Made by a program: the position numbers and the translations under genes | Notes under the pieces: generated by a model | Told to the model about the DNA's origin: nothing | What the model saw: only the letters and a program-made list of their open reading frames with translations | The model's database searches: none | In this document: positions 1 to 8,256 of the stretch, piece after piece | How positions within the stretch are numbered: the stretch's first letter is position 1 | How the letters are laid out: each line of letters begins with the position of its first letter | Origin: Pseudomonas sp. GD04019 | GTDB taxonomy: Bacteria; Pseudomonadota; Gammaproteobacteria; Pseudomonadales; Pseudomonadaceae | Reading direction: 5' to 3' | DNA length: 64,000 nucleotides | Assembly (NCBI RefSeq): GCF_029837695.1 | Contig: NZ_JAOEEA010000003.1 | Location: 248,001 to 312,000 of the forward strand

Positions 1-2
1 AG

Positions 3-182
3 GTTTACGACCTCTCGGAGGGAAAAACGAAGAAGGGAGATGTGTTCTATCGGCTCAAAACAAAGTACGGCGTGTTCCGATTCGGCGGGCCCACACAGCT
101 GCCGGCGCGGCAGGAAAATCTCGACTGGCACGTGCGGATCTACTCAGCTGAACGCCCAGCCCGACGCTTTTACGCGGAGTGA
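3..182 (+). CDS. hypothetical protein, 3' part only
   Basis: The window opens inside this reading frame (codons start at base 3), so only the last 59 residues are seen. The frame is open to the edge and ends in TGA at 180-182. The tail is basic with several aromatic residues and ends RRFYAE. The next gene begins 2 bases after the stop, and its ribosome binding site (GGAG, 176-179) lies inside this gene's end, so the two are probably translationally coupled. I do not recognise the family and assign no function. Confidence 0.55.
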   Translation, partial: VYDLSEGKTKKGDVFYRLKTKYGVFRFGGPTQLPARQENLDWHVRIYSAERPARRFYAE

Positions 183-184
183 TC

Positions 185-583
185 ATGACTGCGCTAACAG
201 ACCTAACTCAACTGCTCTACGGCGAAGGCACTCCAATGCAAGGCCTGGAGATGTCCGATGAAGAAGCCGTGCGGATTACGCTTAAGCGCTTCCCCTGGTT
301 CGAGTACTGCATCGTCCGGGACTGGACATGGATCGACTTGGAAGTTACCGCCGAGCAAGGCGCCGAGCTAGCTAGAACCCAACGTAAGCCCGCGATCATC
401 TTTGCCCGCACGGTCATTTTCGACAGCTCTCGCCGGTTTGATGTCGGTGATTTCGTGCGCACAAGCCCTCTGTATAAATGGAAGGAAGGCTTCATCTTCG
501 CGACGCTCAACTCTTGCTATCTCTTGATGGGCAACGGCGTACGCAAGCGAGCCACCCTGGAAACGGTGGCCAGCCTTTTTTGA
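185..583 (+). CDS. hypothetical protein (132 aa)
   Basis: Small soluble protein with no signal peptide or membrane segment. I chose the ATG at 185 over the GTG at 179 because GGAG (176-179) is well spaced for it. The N-terminus (LLYGEGTPMQGLEM) and the tryptophan-rich stretch near residue 45 (RDWTWIDLEV) resemble small uncharacterised proteins I associate with Pseudomonas accessory DNA, but I cannot name a function. It lies downstream of, and is probably co-transcribed with, the gene cut by the left edge of the window. Confidence 0.6.
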   Translation: MTALTDLTQLLYGEGTPMQGLEMSDEEAVRITLKRFPWFEYCIVRDWTWIDLEVTAEQGAELARTQRKPAIIFARTVIFDSSRRFDVGDFVRTSPLYKWKEGFIFATLNSCYLLMGNGVRKRATLETVASLF

Positions 584-640
584 CCACAAAACCGCAACTC
601 GAAGCCTTCAAGCACTAACGTCAAAAGCAGGGTGGACACG

Positions 641-913
641 ATGAATGAGCCACGCCACGCAATTCATGAAATCCGCTGCTCTGTGTGCGGAGACCCTTGT
701 GAAGAGGGAGAGTGCGGAACGTTGCAAGGGAGCTTCCCGAGCGCTGCCTCCGGACGAAGCGAGCGCTTCCAGGTACACCTCTGCCAAGGCTGTTTTCTGC
801 GCACTTTGAGTTACTTGCGGCAGGAGCGCCGGACTATGCATCTCTTCTGCGAGCAGCCGCCTGCTAGTGATGAGTCATTTGGCCTGGTCATCGATCCCTG
901 GTTGGTGTCCTGA
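641..913 (+). CDS. small zinc-ribbon-like hypothetical protein
   Basis: A 90-residue protein with an N-terminal CxxC (CSVCGDPC) followed about 35 residues later by HLCQGC, giving two cysteine pairs that could bind one zinc. The ATG at 641 is used; an in-frame GTG at 632 is possible. The stop overlaps the next start by one base (TGATG, 911-915), so it is translationally coupled to the 913-1566 gene. Similar small CxxC proteins are frequent in Pseudomonas genomic islands, always as hypotheticals. A nucleic-acid-binding or protein-interaction role is a guess. Confidence 0.6.
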   Translation: MNEPRHAIHEIRCSVCGDPCEEGECGTLQGSFPSAASGRSERFQVHLCQGCFLRTLSYLRQERRTMHLFCEQPPASDESFGLVIDPWLVS

Positions 914-1566
914 TGCGGCGGCCAGTTTACGACCAGGTGATGAGCTTGACGGCTTCGCTGGCGGAGAGGTGTCATCCCCAGGTCGCTGATCAGTACGGCA
1001 CAGAGCTTGCCCGATATGCTCGTTTGGACACTGCATGCGACGCCTTCAACGCTTTTGCGGGCTGTCGCCCTGCCGAAGACTCAGATGTTTTCGACACACT
1101 CTCACAGCGTCGCAGAGAGATCGCCGAAGTACTGGCTCAGGCTAACTTGAGTGCGTACGAGCGGGAGGTTTCTCCCGGTCTGTACTTGGCTATCCCTTAC
1201 TTCGACTGGTGCTCGGACAAGCAGCCGATCTGGTTAGTAAATCGAACCGATGCTCCATGCACCTATCTGCGGCGGTCTTCCTATGCTTTCGCGAGCACGG
1301 ATGATGGTGTCGACGAGTACCGAACCGCTGGCAGCGCTTTCGATGACGGTATCGCTTCCGGCTCAGTGATTCAGCCCGGCCAGAAGCATCAGATCGACAC
1401 CTACTCGATGAGTTTTGATGGGGACTTCATCAGTGCCAGGCGGGTAGCCCTGATCATTGATGGCGAGCGCGATGAGTACTTCGTCAGTATCTCGAAACTG
1501 GCGGGGTTCCTGACCTGCCAGCACCTGCACGGACTTCATAAGCTCAATAGAGTCACGGGTACTTAG
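913..1566 (+). CDS. hypothetical protein (217 aa)
   Basis: Soluble protein of 217 residues. The N-terminal third (LTASLAERCHPQVADQYGTELARYARL) looks helical; the rest is rich in beta-type and aromatic stretches (LYLAIPYFDWCSDKQPIWLV). No recognised motif, signal peptide or membrane segment. It follows the zinc-ribbon gene with a one-base overlap and is probably its operon partner. Function unknown. Confidence 0.55.
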   Translation: MRRPVYDQVMSLTASLAERCHPQVADQYGTELARYARLDTACDAFNAFAGCRPAEDSDVFDTLSQRRREIAEVLAQANLSAYEREVSPGLYLAIPYFDWCSDKQPIWLVNRTDAPCTYLRRSSYAFASTDDGVDEYRTAGSAFDDGIASGSVIQPGQKHQIDTYSMSFDGDFISARRVALIIDGERDEYFVSISKLAGFLTCQHLHGLHKLNRVTGT

Positions 1567-1689
1567 ATGTACTGGCAAAAACACTTTTGGAGAATCGACG
1601 CTTCAAGTTGTTGTTTGCGGCTTTGGCGCTCCACGAGCATGCTCAGGGGGGGCAATTGTGTGTTGGTCGAGGGGCGCTCAAGAATCCTG

Positions 1690-2259
1690 TTAGCGCCACA
1701 GAGACAGAAGGAAGACTACTGCGAGCCCGGTTACAGCACTGATGCCGATCCAGACTTTATCAATGAGACCTGAATGCCAAACTTTTGCGGACAGAACAGT
1801 GAAGCTAATCAAGCCAGTTAGCCATTTGTATCGTGAAAGTACATTTGAGAATTTTTGTGAGAGCAGCGTAAGCGAAAGTGCAAGTCCTTGAATGAACTTG
1901 GGCATCCTGCGATAAATGCGCCCAGCTTTGGTTGTTACGCAGCGACTAATCCATATGGCATCACCACCTCCAGGGATGTTAGAGGGAGCAAACGCTCGAA
2001 TGGTCTCGTTCTGAATCAGCTTAAGGGTTTGTGTAAGCTCAAAAGCAATTCTGCACCTCGCGCTGAAAGCCGCAGATATTTCCTGCTCATAGTGCGTCCT
2101 CGGCTCTTCAATGAGTTCAGCGCCGATTATTGCTTTGCTGTCAGGCCGCAGTCTGGAGGTGTAATTATACTTATTCAACCTTTCGGCAGCTGTCTCTTCG
2201 ATGATTCTGTTGATCAGGTAAAGTTTGATTTTCAGCGAAAACTTTCTTTCAATCTCCAT
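1690..2259 (-). CDS. hypothetical membrane-anchored partner of the ATPase-Toprim gene
   Basis: A 189-residue protein whose first ~120 residues are charged and soluble. The last ~60 residues hold two hydrophobic segments (around FIQGLALSLTLLSQ and GISAVTGLAVVFLLSLW), so it is probably a C-terminally anchored membrane protein. It lies 62 bases downstream of the ATPase gene on the same strand and is almost certainly co-transcribed. A nuclease-like ATPase followed by a small membrane protein is an arrangement seen in abortive-infection systems. I found no homology for this protein, so an effector role is inference only. Confidence 0.55.
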   Translation of the reverse strand: MEIERKFSLKIKLYLINRIIEETAAERLNKYNYTSRLRPDSKAIIGAELIEEPRTHYEQEISAAFSARCRIAFELTQTLKLIQNETIRAFAPSNIPGGGDAIWISRCVTTKAGRIYRRMPKFIQGLALSLTLLSQKFSNVLSRYKWLTGLISFTVLSAKVWHSGLIDKVWIGISAVTGLAVVFLLSLWR

Positions 2260-2321
2260 TATTCCCGTTCCGAGTTTAGCTATCTGTTGCTTAGCTCTGA
2301 GTATTTAGTTTCTTTTGAAGG

Positions 2322-4223
2322 TTACGCGGTAGCAGGGTCTTTCTGAGGGCGGATGCTTGAAACAGCCTTCTGTAGTATTTCTTTTAATTCGGGCGCAACT
2401 GTGAAGCCATCCGGGATTGAAAAAGAGTTCAAAGGTTCGTCGCTGTGGCCCTTCTTGACCGCAATAACCTTAATTTGGCCCAGAAGTTTCTTGCCTTTCA
2501 CGGTGGCCGGGCTTGGCCCCATCTGTTGAGTCCACAGATCCACCGAGGCCGGCGATCCGCCGTCAGGCCAGATCAGTCTGTTGATAACTGAGCGTTTAGT
2601 GAAAAAATTATCCCGTGCCTTATGTACAGCTTTGGCGGCGATATTTCGCCATTCCTCAGCTTCCTCTAGGGAGATATTATAGAGGACTGCCAAATAATCA
2701 GCTGAACAGAAGTAGCCCTCAATATCTGACCCGGCTGTTGTCCATGGGAACACGCCTTCGGTGGTAAACATCTCAGTCCACTTGGTCGCTTCTTGGGGCG
2801 TCATAAAGTCACCGTCGCGATGGATTACAGCTGCCAAGTCAATTTTCCCGTCTACAAGCAAGCCCGAGAGAAGTTTGTCTTTAGGAAGGTTTTCGATTCC
2901 AAAGCATCTGCACAGTGAAAGCTGACGGTACAGTTCAGGCCACTGCTTTAAAATTTCACGTAATGGCTTGTCATCCTCGTCCTCTATGAAAAAGAGGATG
3001 GATTTATCTAGGCCGCCCCACCCCAAAAGTCGTCGTATAGCGTCGTCGTCATCGGTTTTGACCTCTCCATCAGCCATCCAAACTAGCTTGGTTGTAGGGC
3101 TTGCAGCTCTAACCACATGGGGGCTATGCGTAGACAGAATTATTTGAGTGTTATGTTTATTGGCTGCTTGCTCTAATGCGCTAATGAGTAGTTCTTGCCG
3201 GTTCGGATGAAGATGAGCGTCTGGCTCATCTATAAGCATGATCTTTGGTTCGAAGAAAAGAAGGTACGCGAATATTTGAACTGTCTGGAGGATGCCGGTT
3301 GCCGCTGTTTCCAACGGTCTTATTTGTCCGTCTATTTGGACTGTGGCAGAAATATGATAATCCTCCCTGTCATTGAATGAGACATCGACAGACACGGTTG
3401 GATGAACCTTTTGAATAAGTAAATTCAGCGCTTTTATGCGCTGCTCTCCTGCTAGATTGCTCGCGTCATCTGCTCTCTTGGCTTTCAGGTTTAGGAGGAT
3501 GTTGCGCAGAACGCCTCCTGCATCTCCGCTTGCCGCTTGCCTTCGCAACGAAGGTTGCGCAAGTATTGTCTCTCTTTCCGAGAGGCCAGCCAGTCCTGGT
3601 ATATACGTAGTGATGAACTGAAATCTTTGTTTGTAGGGGGTGACGGCATTCCCGCCATCGATATGGGCTGTTATTCCAGCCTTGTTTCTTGCTGCTCTTA
3701 GCTTTACAACAGTCTGAAGTTGATCTTCGCCAGAGGGTGCATGATTAAAAACCACCTCAATTGGCGTAGAGTTTGTTGCGGGCTTAAGTTGTCCATTGTG
3801 CAGGGTTGAGAGCGGATCGCTTGATGGAATGTAATCAAGTCGCTCAAATGAAATCATTTCTTTGGTGTTTTTAGGAAGGATGTAGCTGGCGGCTCGGGCT
3901 GCCCAGTGGATAGCCTGAAGCACCGAAGACTTACCGCATCCATTCGGGCCTACCAGTATGGTTACATTACTCAGCGGTATGCACGCTTGCTTGGCGGCCT
4001 TGAATTTTCTTACGGTAATGGAGTCAAGAGCACTCCAGCGTTTTGCACGCGAGGAACGAGTGTCCGAGATAACAATTGCATCTTCAATAGACTGAAGAGA
4101 GTTACTGGCTTCGATAGTTAGAGCTGCAAGCTTTGATTTTCTTTTGCGTGGCTTGATCCGTTTGAGGACAATAATCGATTTAGGACTACCTGCTCCTTCG
4201 GTCGTACTTTCAAGATCTTCCAT
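2322..4223 (-). CDS. AAA/ABC-type ATPase fused to a Toprim-like nuclease domain (OLD/PARIS-like)
   Basis: A 633-residue protein. After a basic ~70-residue leader it has an SMC/RecF-type ATPase: Walker A GPNGCGKS (92-99), Walker B IMLIDEPD (328-335) and an H-switch STHSP (364-368). A Toprim-like C-terminal domain follows, with IEDEDD (413-418) and HRDGD (468-472) as likely metal ligands. This order matches OLD-family nucleases and single-chain versions of PARIS (ATPase plus DUF4435-type Toprim), both anti-phage. The usual ABC signature LSGG is not evident; LETAATG (304-310) sits at its place. Its operon partner is the downstream membrane protein. I am sure of the ATPase, fairly sure of the Toprim, and unsure which defence family it belongs to. 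Confidence 0.8.
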   Translation of the reverse strand: MEDLESTTEGAGSPKSIIVLKRIKPRKRKSKLAALTIEASNSLQSIEDAIVISDTRSSRAKRWSALDSITVRKFKAAKQACIPLSNVTILVGPNGCGKSSVLQAIHWAARAASYILPKNTKEMISFERLDYIPSSDPLSTLHNGQLKPATNSTPIEVVFNHAPSGEDQLQTVVKLRAARNKAGITAHIDGGNAVTPYKQRFQFITTYIPGLAGLSERETILAQPSLRRQAASGDAGGVLRNILLNLKAKRADDASNLAGEQRIKALNLLIQKVHPTVSVDVSFNDREDYHISATVQIDGQIRPLETAATGILQTVQIFAYLLFFEPKIMLIDEPDAHLHPNRQELLISALEQAANKHNTQIILSTHSPHVVRAASPTTKLVWMADGEVKTDDDDAIRRLLGWGGLDKSILFFIEDEDDKPLREILKQWPELYRQLSLCRCFGIENLPKDKLLSGLLVDGKIDLAAVIHRDGDFMTPQEATKWTEMFTTEGVFPWTTAGSDIEGYFCSADYLAVLYNISLEEAEEWRNIAAKAVHKARDNFFTKRSVINRLIWPDGGSPASVDLWTQQMGPSPATVKGKKLLGQIKVIAVKKGHSDEPLNSFSIPDGFTVAPELKEILQKAVSSIRPQKDPATA

Positions 4224-4493
4224 TATCGCTTCTTCTTGTCTTAGTCAAAATTTCTTGTGGGGCCATATCGGGAGTGGCCTTTGGCCATTGTACTGGCGGT
4301 GTCGTTGCTTGGATATATGCTAGGGAGATGAACCCAGTTAGATGAACTGGTCTTCAGTCTTTAGTTTCTAGCGTACTGCAAGGATAGAATCGGTAACAGA
4401 TTTGGGCAGTAAGTTGCCTTTGATTGGCCCAATCCCTCAAGGTGCTCTAATGTTGAGCGCAGCCAGGATGGCTGCCCATAGAAAGGACTCTAC

Positions 4494-4976
4494 ATGCGCT
4501 ACGTCAACATGCTCCTGATCGCACTCGCTTCAGCTCTCTGCGCGGCATACGTCGCGCTCTGGCTCACGAAGCCTGCGCCTATCGAAAACACCACAATCCC
4601 GCCGCTGATCTTCAAAGAAGAGCAAAACGAACTCGTCATTTGGGGAGGTTGGAAAACTGTCGAGGGCTACCAGGCGCCCGGAACGAACGCCGTTGAAATC
4701 CGCTGCAATCGCAGCTCCAACACCTGCCACGAAGCGGTAGCCTCGATCCTGCATCACGACGAGGGTGAAGACCTCGAAGCGCAGGCCTTCAGCTACAAGG
4801 TGAGCACCTGGGATGAGACCAAACTAGAAGCCGTAGCAGTGCACGCTATGGGGGGTTGCTTGGAGCGCCGTCTGGTCATCCACATGCCTGACAAAACTGC
4901 TGCCTTGAGCTGGTCTCCACCCTCCGGGTGCGAGGGCGATACAGGTCGGGCGGTGCTAGTCGGCGATCCTCTGTAG
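4494..4976 (+). CDS. exported or membrane-anchored hypothetical protein
   Basis: A 160-residue protein starting with a signal peptide or anchor (MLLIALASALCAAYVALWL), then a domain with four or more cysteines (for example CNRSSNTCHEA and GGCLERR) suited to disulfides in the periplasm. AAAGGA upstream of the ATG at 4494 is a plausible ribosome binding site. The next gene starts 6 bases after the stop and is also exported and cysteine-rich, so the two form an operon. Family not recognised. Confidence 0.6.
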   Translation: MRYVNMLLIALASALCAAYVALWLTKPAPIENTTIPPLIFKEEQNELVIWGGWKTVEGYQAPGTNAVEIRCNRSSNTCHEAVASILHHDEGEDLEAQAFSYKVSTWDETKLEAVAVHAMGGCLERRLVIHMPDKTAALSWSPPSGCEGDTGRAVLVGDPL

Positions 4977-4982
4977 GCCACG

Positions 4983-5342
4983 ATGAATGCAGTCCCCTCA
5001 CCGCTACGCAAATTAGCTCTCAGCCTGAGCGTGGTCGTGGCAGCTATGTTCAGCCTGGCTTCGTTCGAAGCCGCTGCGACCAACACACCGTGCTCGGGCA
5101 GAAAGGGCGGCATAGCCGGCTGCGATGGAGACCTCTTCCTGTGCAATGACGGCTCGATCAGCGGCTCGAAGAAGAGCTGCTCAGCCTACATGGGGATGGG
5201 GCGGGCTCCAGCTGCCGCGCCGCAGCAGCTCCTCGACAACAGCGGCGAGTGCATGTGTGGAGCCAGTACGTTCTGTACCGGCCCACGCGGCGGTGTTTAC
5301 TGCCTAACTCCCTCGGGCAAGAAAAGCTACGTGAGGAAGTGA
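4983..5342 (+). CDS. small exported cysteine-rich hypothetical protein
   Basis: A 119-residue protein with a signal peptide (LALSLSVVVAAMFSLASFEAAA, likely cleaved after the alanines) and a mature part containing CSGRKGGIAGCDGDLFLCND, a run SGSKKSC, and a C-terminus CTGPRGGVYCLTPSGKKSY. I have seen this CTGPRGG...SGKKSY ending in small hypothetical proteins of integrative elements and plasmids in Proteobacteria, but not with a function. It is an operon partner of the preceding gene and lies just upstream of the SOS cassette. Confidence 0.6.
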   Translation: MNAVPSPLRKLALSLSVVVAAMFSLASFEAAATNTPCSGRKGGIAGCDGDLFLCNDGSISGSKKSCSAYMGMGRAPAAAPQQLLDNSGECMCGASTFCTGPRGGVYCLTPSGKKSYVRK

Positions 5343-5390
5343 GTCGAGACACTCGTCGGCCTTGCTTGACCGATATCGGGCCAAACTAAA

Positions 5391-5410
5391 TACTGTATTC
5401 ATATACAGTA
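5391..5410 (+). promoter_or_regulatory. LexA (SOS) box upstream of imuA
   Basis: TACTGTATTCATATACAGTA is a perfect CTGT-N8-ACAG operator (core 5393-5408), the gammaproteobacterial LexA consensus. It sits 16 bases before the imuA start, so LexA would repress imuA-imuB until DNA damage. Confidence 0.9.
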
Positions 5411-5425
5411 TTTTGGTTCGCCAGC

Positions 5426-6043
5426 ATGTCTTCAGTGGTTTCCCTCGACCGCCTGCTCGATGCTCGCCGCGTCTGGCGTGGTCAGGCAGGCCCATCACCA
5501 TCAACGAGCTGTCCATCAACTGGTCACCGCGACCTGGATGCAGCACTTCCCGGTGGCGGATGGCCAACGGCTGCACTGAGCGAGATCCTGGTCGCCACCA
5601 AGGGGATCGGTGAGCTGCGATTGCTGTGGCCTACCTTGGCTCGCCTCACCTCGGCGGGGGAGCGCGTGGTGCTGATCAGCCCGCCTCATCTGCCATTTCC
5701 CCAGGCCTGGATCAGCGCGGGCATCGATCTGCGCCATCTGAGCATCGTCCAGGCAGAAAGCCGTAATGCCTTATGGGCAACCGAGCAATGTCTGCGCTCA
5801 GGTAGCTGTGGCGCCGTATTGTCTTGGCCTCACAAGGCCGATGATCGGGCATTGCGCCGACTACAGGTAGCCGCAGAGACGGGGCAGACACTGGCCTTTG
5901 CCTACCGCCCCAAGGAGGAGGCCGTGAACGCTTCGCCTGCGGCCCTGCGGGTGGCCATCGATTCGAAGCCTGCCCAGCTGCGGATACTCAAGTGCCGTGG
6001 TGGTCTGCCTTCGGCGCGGCCCATCGCGGCCACCTGGCATTGA
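5426..6043 (+). CDS. imuA: ImuA, translesion mutagenesis accessory protein
   Basis: A 205-residue RecA-like-fold protein that works with ImuB and DnaE2 in SOS mutagenesis, linking the mutasome to RecA. Family marks include the N-terminal VVSLDRLLDARRVWRGQ, the segment DLDAALPGGGWPTAALSEIL, and a late PAALRVAIDSKPAQLRILKCRGG. The ATG at 5426 follows directly after the LexA box at 5391-5410. imuB starts 7 bases after the stop, so they form one SOS operon. Island-borne imuA-imuB-dnaE2 cassettes are known from plasmids and integrative elements of Pseudomonas. No lexA2 gene is present here. Confidence 0.88.
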   Translation: MSSVVSLDRLLDARRVWRGQAGPSPSTSCPSTGHRDLDAALPGGGWPTAALSEILVATKGIGELRLLWPTLARLTSAGERVVLISPPHLPFPQAWISAGIDLRHLSIVQAESRNALWATEQCLRSGSCGAVLSWPHKADDRALRRLQVAAETGQTLAFAYRPKEEAVNASPAALRVAIDSKPAQLRILKCRGGLPSARPIAATWH

Positions 6044-6050
6044 GCCGATC

Positions 6051-7457
6051 ATGCTCTGGGCCTGCATCCTGTTACCGCAGCTGGCTATGGACGGTGTGCT
6101 TCGCCACCGCGCCGACAGCCTGGCTCCACTCGCTTTGCTTACCGGCCCCGCGCAGCGTCGTATCTTGCAGGCGGTCAATCCGGCAGCCAGGGCACTTGGC
6201 TTAAGGCCTGGGCAGTCCCTGACGGCTGCTCAAGCGCTGTCGAACGACTTTGCCACTGCCGACTACGACCAGGCAGCAGTTGATCGCTGGCAGTGTTTTC
6301 TGGCGGCCTGGGCCTATGGTTTTAGCGCCCAAGTCAGCCTGCGCTATCCACGCTGTCTGCTGCTTGAAGTCCACTCCAGCCTCGGGCTGTTCGGCCCCTG
6401 GCCAGTATTCGAAGCACGTCTACGCGATGAGCTCACGACCCTGGGCTTCCAGCATCGAATCACTGCTGCGCCTAACCCCGCCGCCGCCCGAGTACTCGCG
6501 AATGCCCGCGACGGCCTGGCGGTGTTCGATGAAGAAGAACTCCGCAAGGCACTCCTTCCTCTGCCGGTGGCGCGCCTTGGCCTGCCTGAAGCAGCTTCGA
6601 CGGCCTTCAGCCGGATGGGATTGCGCCAGTTGCAGCAAGTGCTCACCCTGCCTCGCGAGAGCTTGGCAAAGCGCTTTTCTGCCGAGGTATTGCTGCACCT
6701 TGATACGGTGTTTGGCCACCGTCCGCTTGCCTTGGAGTTCTACTCGCCACCTGATGTTTTCGACACGCGCCTTGAGCTGAACTTCGAGGTTGAATCGCAC
6801 CAGGCTCTGCTGTTTCCGCTACGCCGTTTGACGGCAGACCTAGCTGCTTACCTGGCAGGTAGGGACAGTGGTGTGCAGCGTTTCACTCTGCACCTGGAGC
6901 ACCGCAATCAAGCCGATAGCTTGGTGATCGTGGGGCTGCTCAGTGCCGAGCGGGATGCCTCAAGGCTCTTCGAGTTCAGCCGTGGTCGCCTGGAGCATCA
7001 ACAGCTCCCCGCACCTGTGCTGGCGGTGCGATTGGTCGCGCGTGATCTCCCGCCTTTTGTTCCGCAGCATCAGCAGCTTTTCGACGAGAGACCGCAGCAG
7101 TCGCAACCATGGGAGCAGCTACGAGAGCGTCTTCGGGCACGCTTGGGGGACGACGCTGTGTATGGCCTTAGCCATCGAGCAGATCACCGCCCTGAGCGGA
7201 GCTGGACGCAAGATGAGATCAGGATTCCTCTGCCTGCGTGTGCGCCGCGCCCCGGCTGGCTGCTGGTTAAGCCAGAGCCATTATCCGAGTCAGGGCTGCG
7301 CATTCTCTCCGGCCCTGAGCGCATTGAGTCTGGCTGGTGGGATGGTGGTGATGTGCGCCGCGACTACTACGTGGTGGAAACCCGCCTTGGTCAACAAGGC
7401 TGGGCTTTCCGCACGGTAGGCAGTGGACAGCTGATGTTGCATGGCTGGTTCTCATGA
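6051..7457 (+). CDS. imuB: ImuB, catalytically inactive Y-family polymerase hub of the mutasome
   Basis: A 468-residue DinB-like protein from the ATG at 6051, which gives the usual ImuB start MLWACILLPQLAMDGV; longer in-frame extensions lack this. It keeps the Y-family fold (finger segment LGLRPGQSLTAAQAL, a little-finger region with LNFEVESHQALLFPLRRL). Family knowledge says ImuB lacks polymerase acidic residues and acts as a scaffold binding the beta clamp, ImuA and DnaE2. The C-terminal part (YYVVETRLGQQGWAFR) is typical. It lies directly downstream of imuA and converges with yedK, 18 bases away. Confidence 0.9.
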   Translation: MLWACILLPQLAMDGVLRHRADSLAPLALLTGPAQRRILQAVNPAARALGLRPGQSLTAAQALSNDFATADYDQAAVDRWQCFLAAWAYGFSAQVSLRYPRCLLLEVHSSLGLFGPWPVFEARLRDELTTLGFQHRITAAPNPAAARVLANARDGLAVFDEEELRKALLPLPVARLGLPEAASTAFSRMGLRQLQQVLTLPRESLAKRFSAEVLLHLDTVFGHRPLALEFYSPPDVFDTRLELNFEVESHQALLFPLRRLTADLAAYLAGRDSGVQRFTLHLEHRNQADSLVIVGLLSAERDASRLFEFSRGRLEHQQLPAPVLAVRLVARDLPPFVPQHQQLFDERPQQSQPWEQLRERLRARLGDDAVYGLSHRADHRPERSWTQDEIRIPLPACAPRPGWLLVKPEPLSESGLRILSGPERIESGWWDGGDVRRDYYVVETRLGQQGWAFRTVGSGQLMLHGWFS

Positions 7458-7475
7458 GTGAGCTCTGCCCAGGGC

Positions 7476-8171
7476 TCAGTTGGAGGGTGACGCCGGTTCT
7501 ATTAAACCCGCTCCCTCATTGCGGTAATTGCCCACTTCAGGCCCCACGGCATACCAGTGAAACTCCTCTACCGGCAGGGCCTGTTTATAGAGCATGTGGC
7601 CAGCATCTTCGAGGCTGATATCTGAGATCCACGCTCTCGCGCTTTTGGCATCGAACACCACCGGACGGCGGTCATGCACGTCGAGCATCCCGCCCTCGGA
7701 ATCAGCGGTGATGATGCGAAACCCGTCATCTGGTTTGGGCTCCTGGTCGGGCTCTGAAAACTGCCCAACAGCAGGAAGGAAAAGCGGCTCGCTGTCCTGA
7801 CGACGGATGTAGTACGGCTGCTTTGTCTTCTGGCCTTCTACGGGGCACCACTCATACCAGCCGTCTACACACAGCAGCGCACGATGGGGCCATACCTGTC
7901 GGTAGAAGGGACTGCTGGCGACTTTCTCTCGGGTTGCATTGAAGTCGTTGCGCACGGGCTTCTCTACCCACGCCGGCAGCCACCTCCATCTCTCTGGCGC
8001 CCATAGATACCTTCCCTGGCTCACCTGACGCAGCAGGCCTACTCGTGAGTGGGGAGCCACGTTGTACCGGTTGATCGGCTCTGCTGAAGGCGACAGGAGT
8101 AGCTGCCCTTGAAGCATCAGAGAGGCGAGGTATTTCTGCTCTGCTCGGATCTGAGCAAGTCGTCCGCACAT
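7476..8171 (-). CDS. yedK: SRAP/HMCES-type abasic-site DNA-protein crosslink protein (YedK)
   Basis: A 231-residue SOS-response-associated peptidase family protein. It forms a covalent link to abasic sites in single-stranded DNA, protecting them from error-prone processing. The catalytic Cys2 is exposed in MCGRLAQ, as the family needs. Other motifs are [13 protein letters not shown] (active-site Glu) and VHDRRPVV (active-site His). It is convergent with imuB and divergent from dnaE2. A LexA box at 8224-8243, 53 bases before its start, probably controls both genes. Its place inside a mutasome cassette fits a role in handling damaged ssDNA during SOS. Confidence 0.9.
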   Translation of the reverse strand: MCGRLAQIRAEQKYLASLMLQGQLLLSPSAEPINRYNVAPHSRVGLLRQVSQGRYLWAPERWRWLPAWVEKPVRNDFNATREKVASSPFYRQVWPHRALLCVDGWYEWCPVEGQKTKQPYYIRRQDSEPLFLPAVGQFSEPDQEPKPDDGFRIITADSEGGMLDVHDRRPVVFDAKSARAWISDISLEDAGHMLYKQALPVEEFHWYAVGPEVGNYRNEGAGLIEPASPSN

Positions 8172-8223
8172 CTCCTACGCCTCCTGTCGGCTCGTCGTTG
8201 ACCGGGCTAGGGGGGAAGACCAA

Positions 8224-8243
8224 GACTGTATACTCATACAGTA
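8224..8243 (+). promoter_or_regulatory. LexA (SOS) box between yedK and dnaE2
   Basis: CTGT (8226-8229), eight bases, then ACAG (8238-8241), in a nearly symmetric context. It lies 14 bases before the dnaE2 ATG and 53 bases before the yedK start on the other strand, so it can serve both directions. Confidence 0.88.
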
Positions 8244-8256
8244 TTCGTTATCAATC

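Noticed and set aside
1567..1773. 68-codon ORF on the plus strand
   Set aside because: No ribosome binding site, odd composition, and it overlaps the end of the minus-strand membrane gene.
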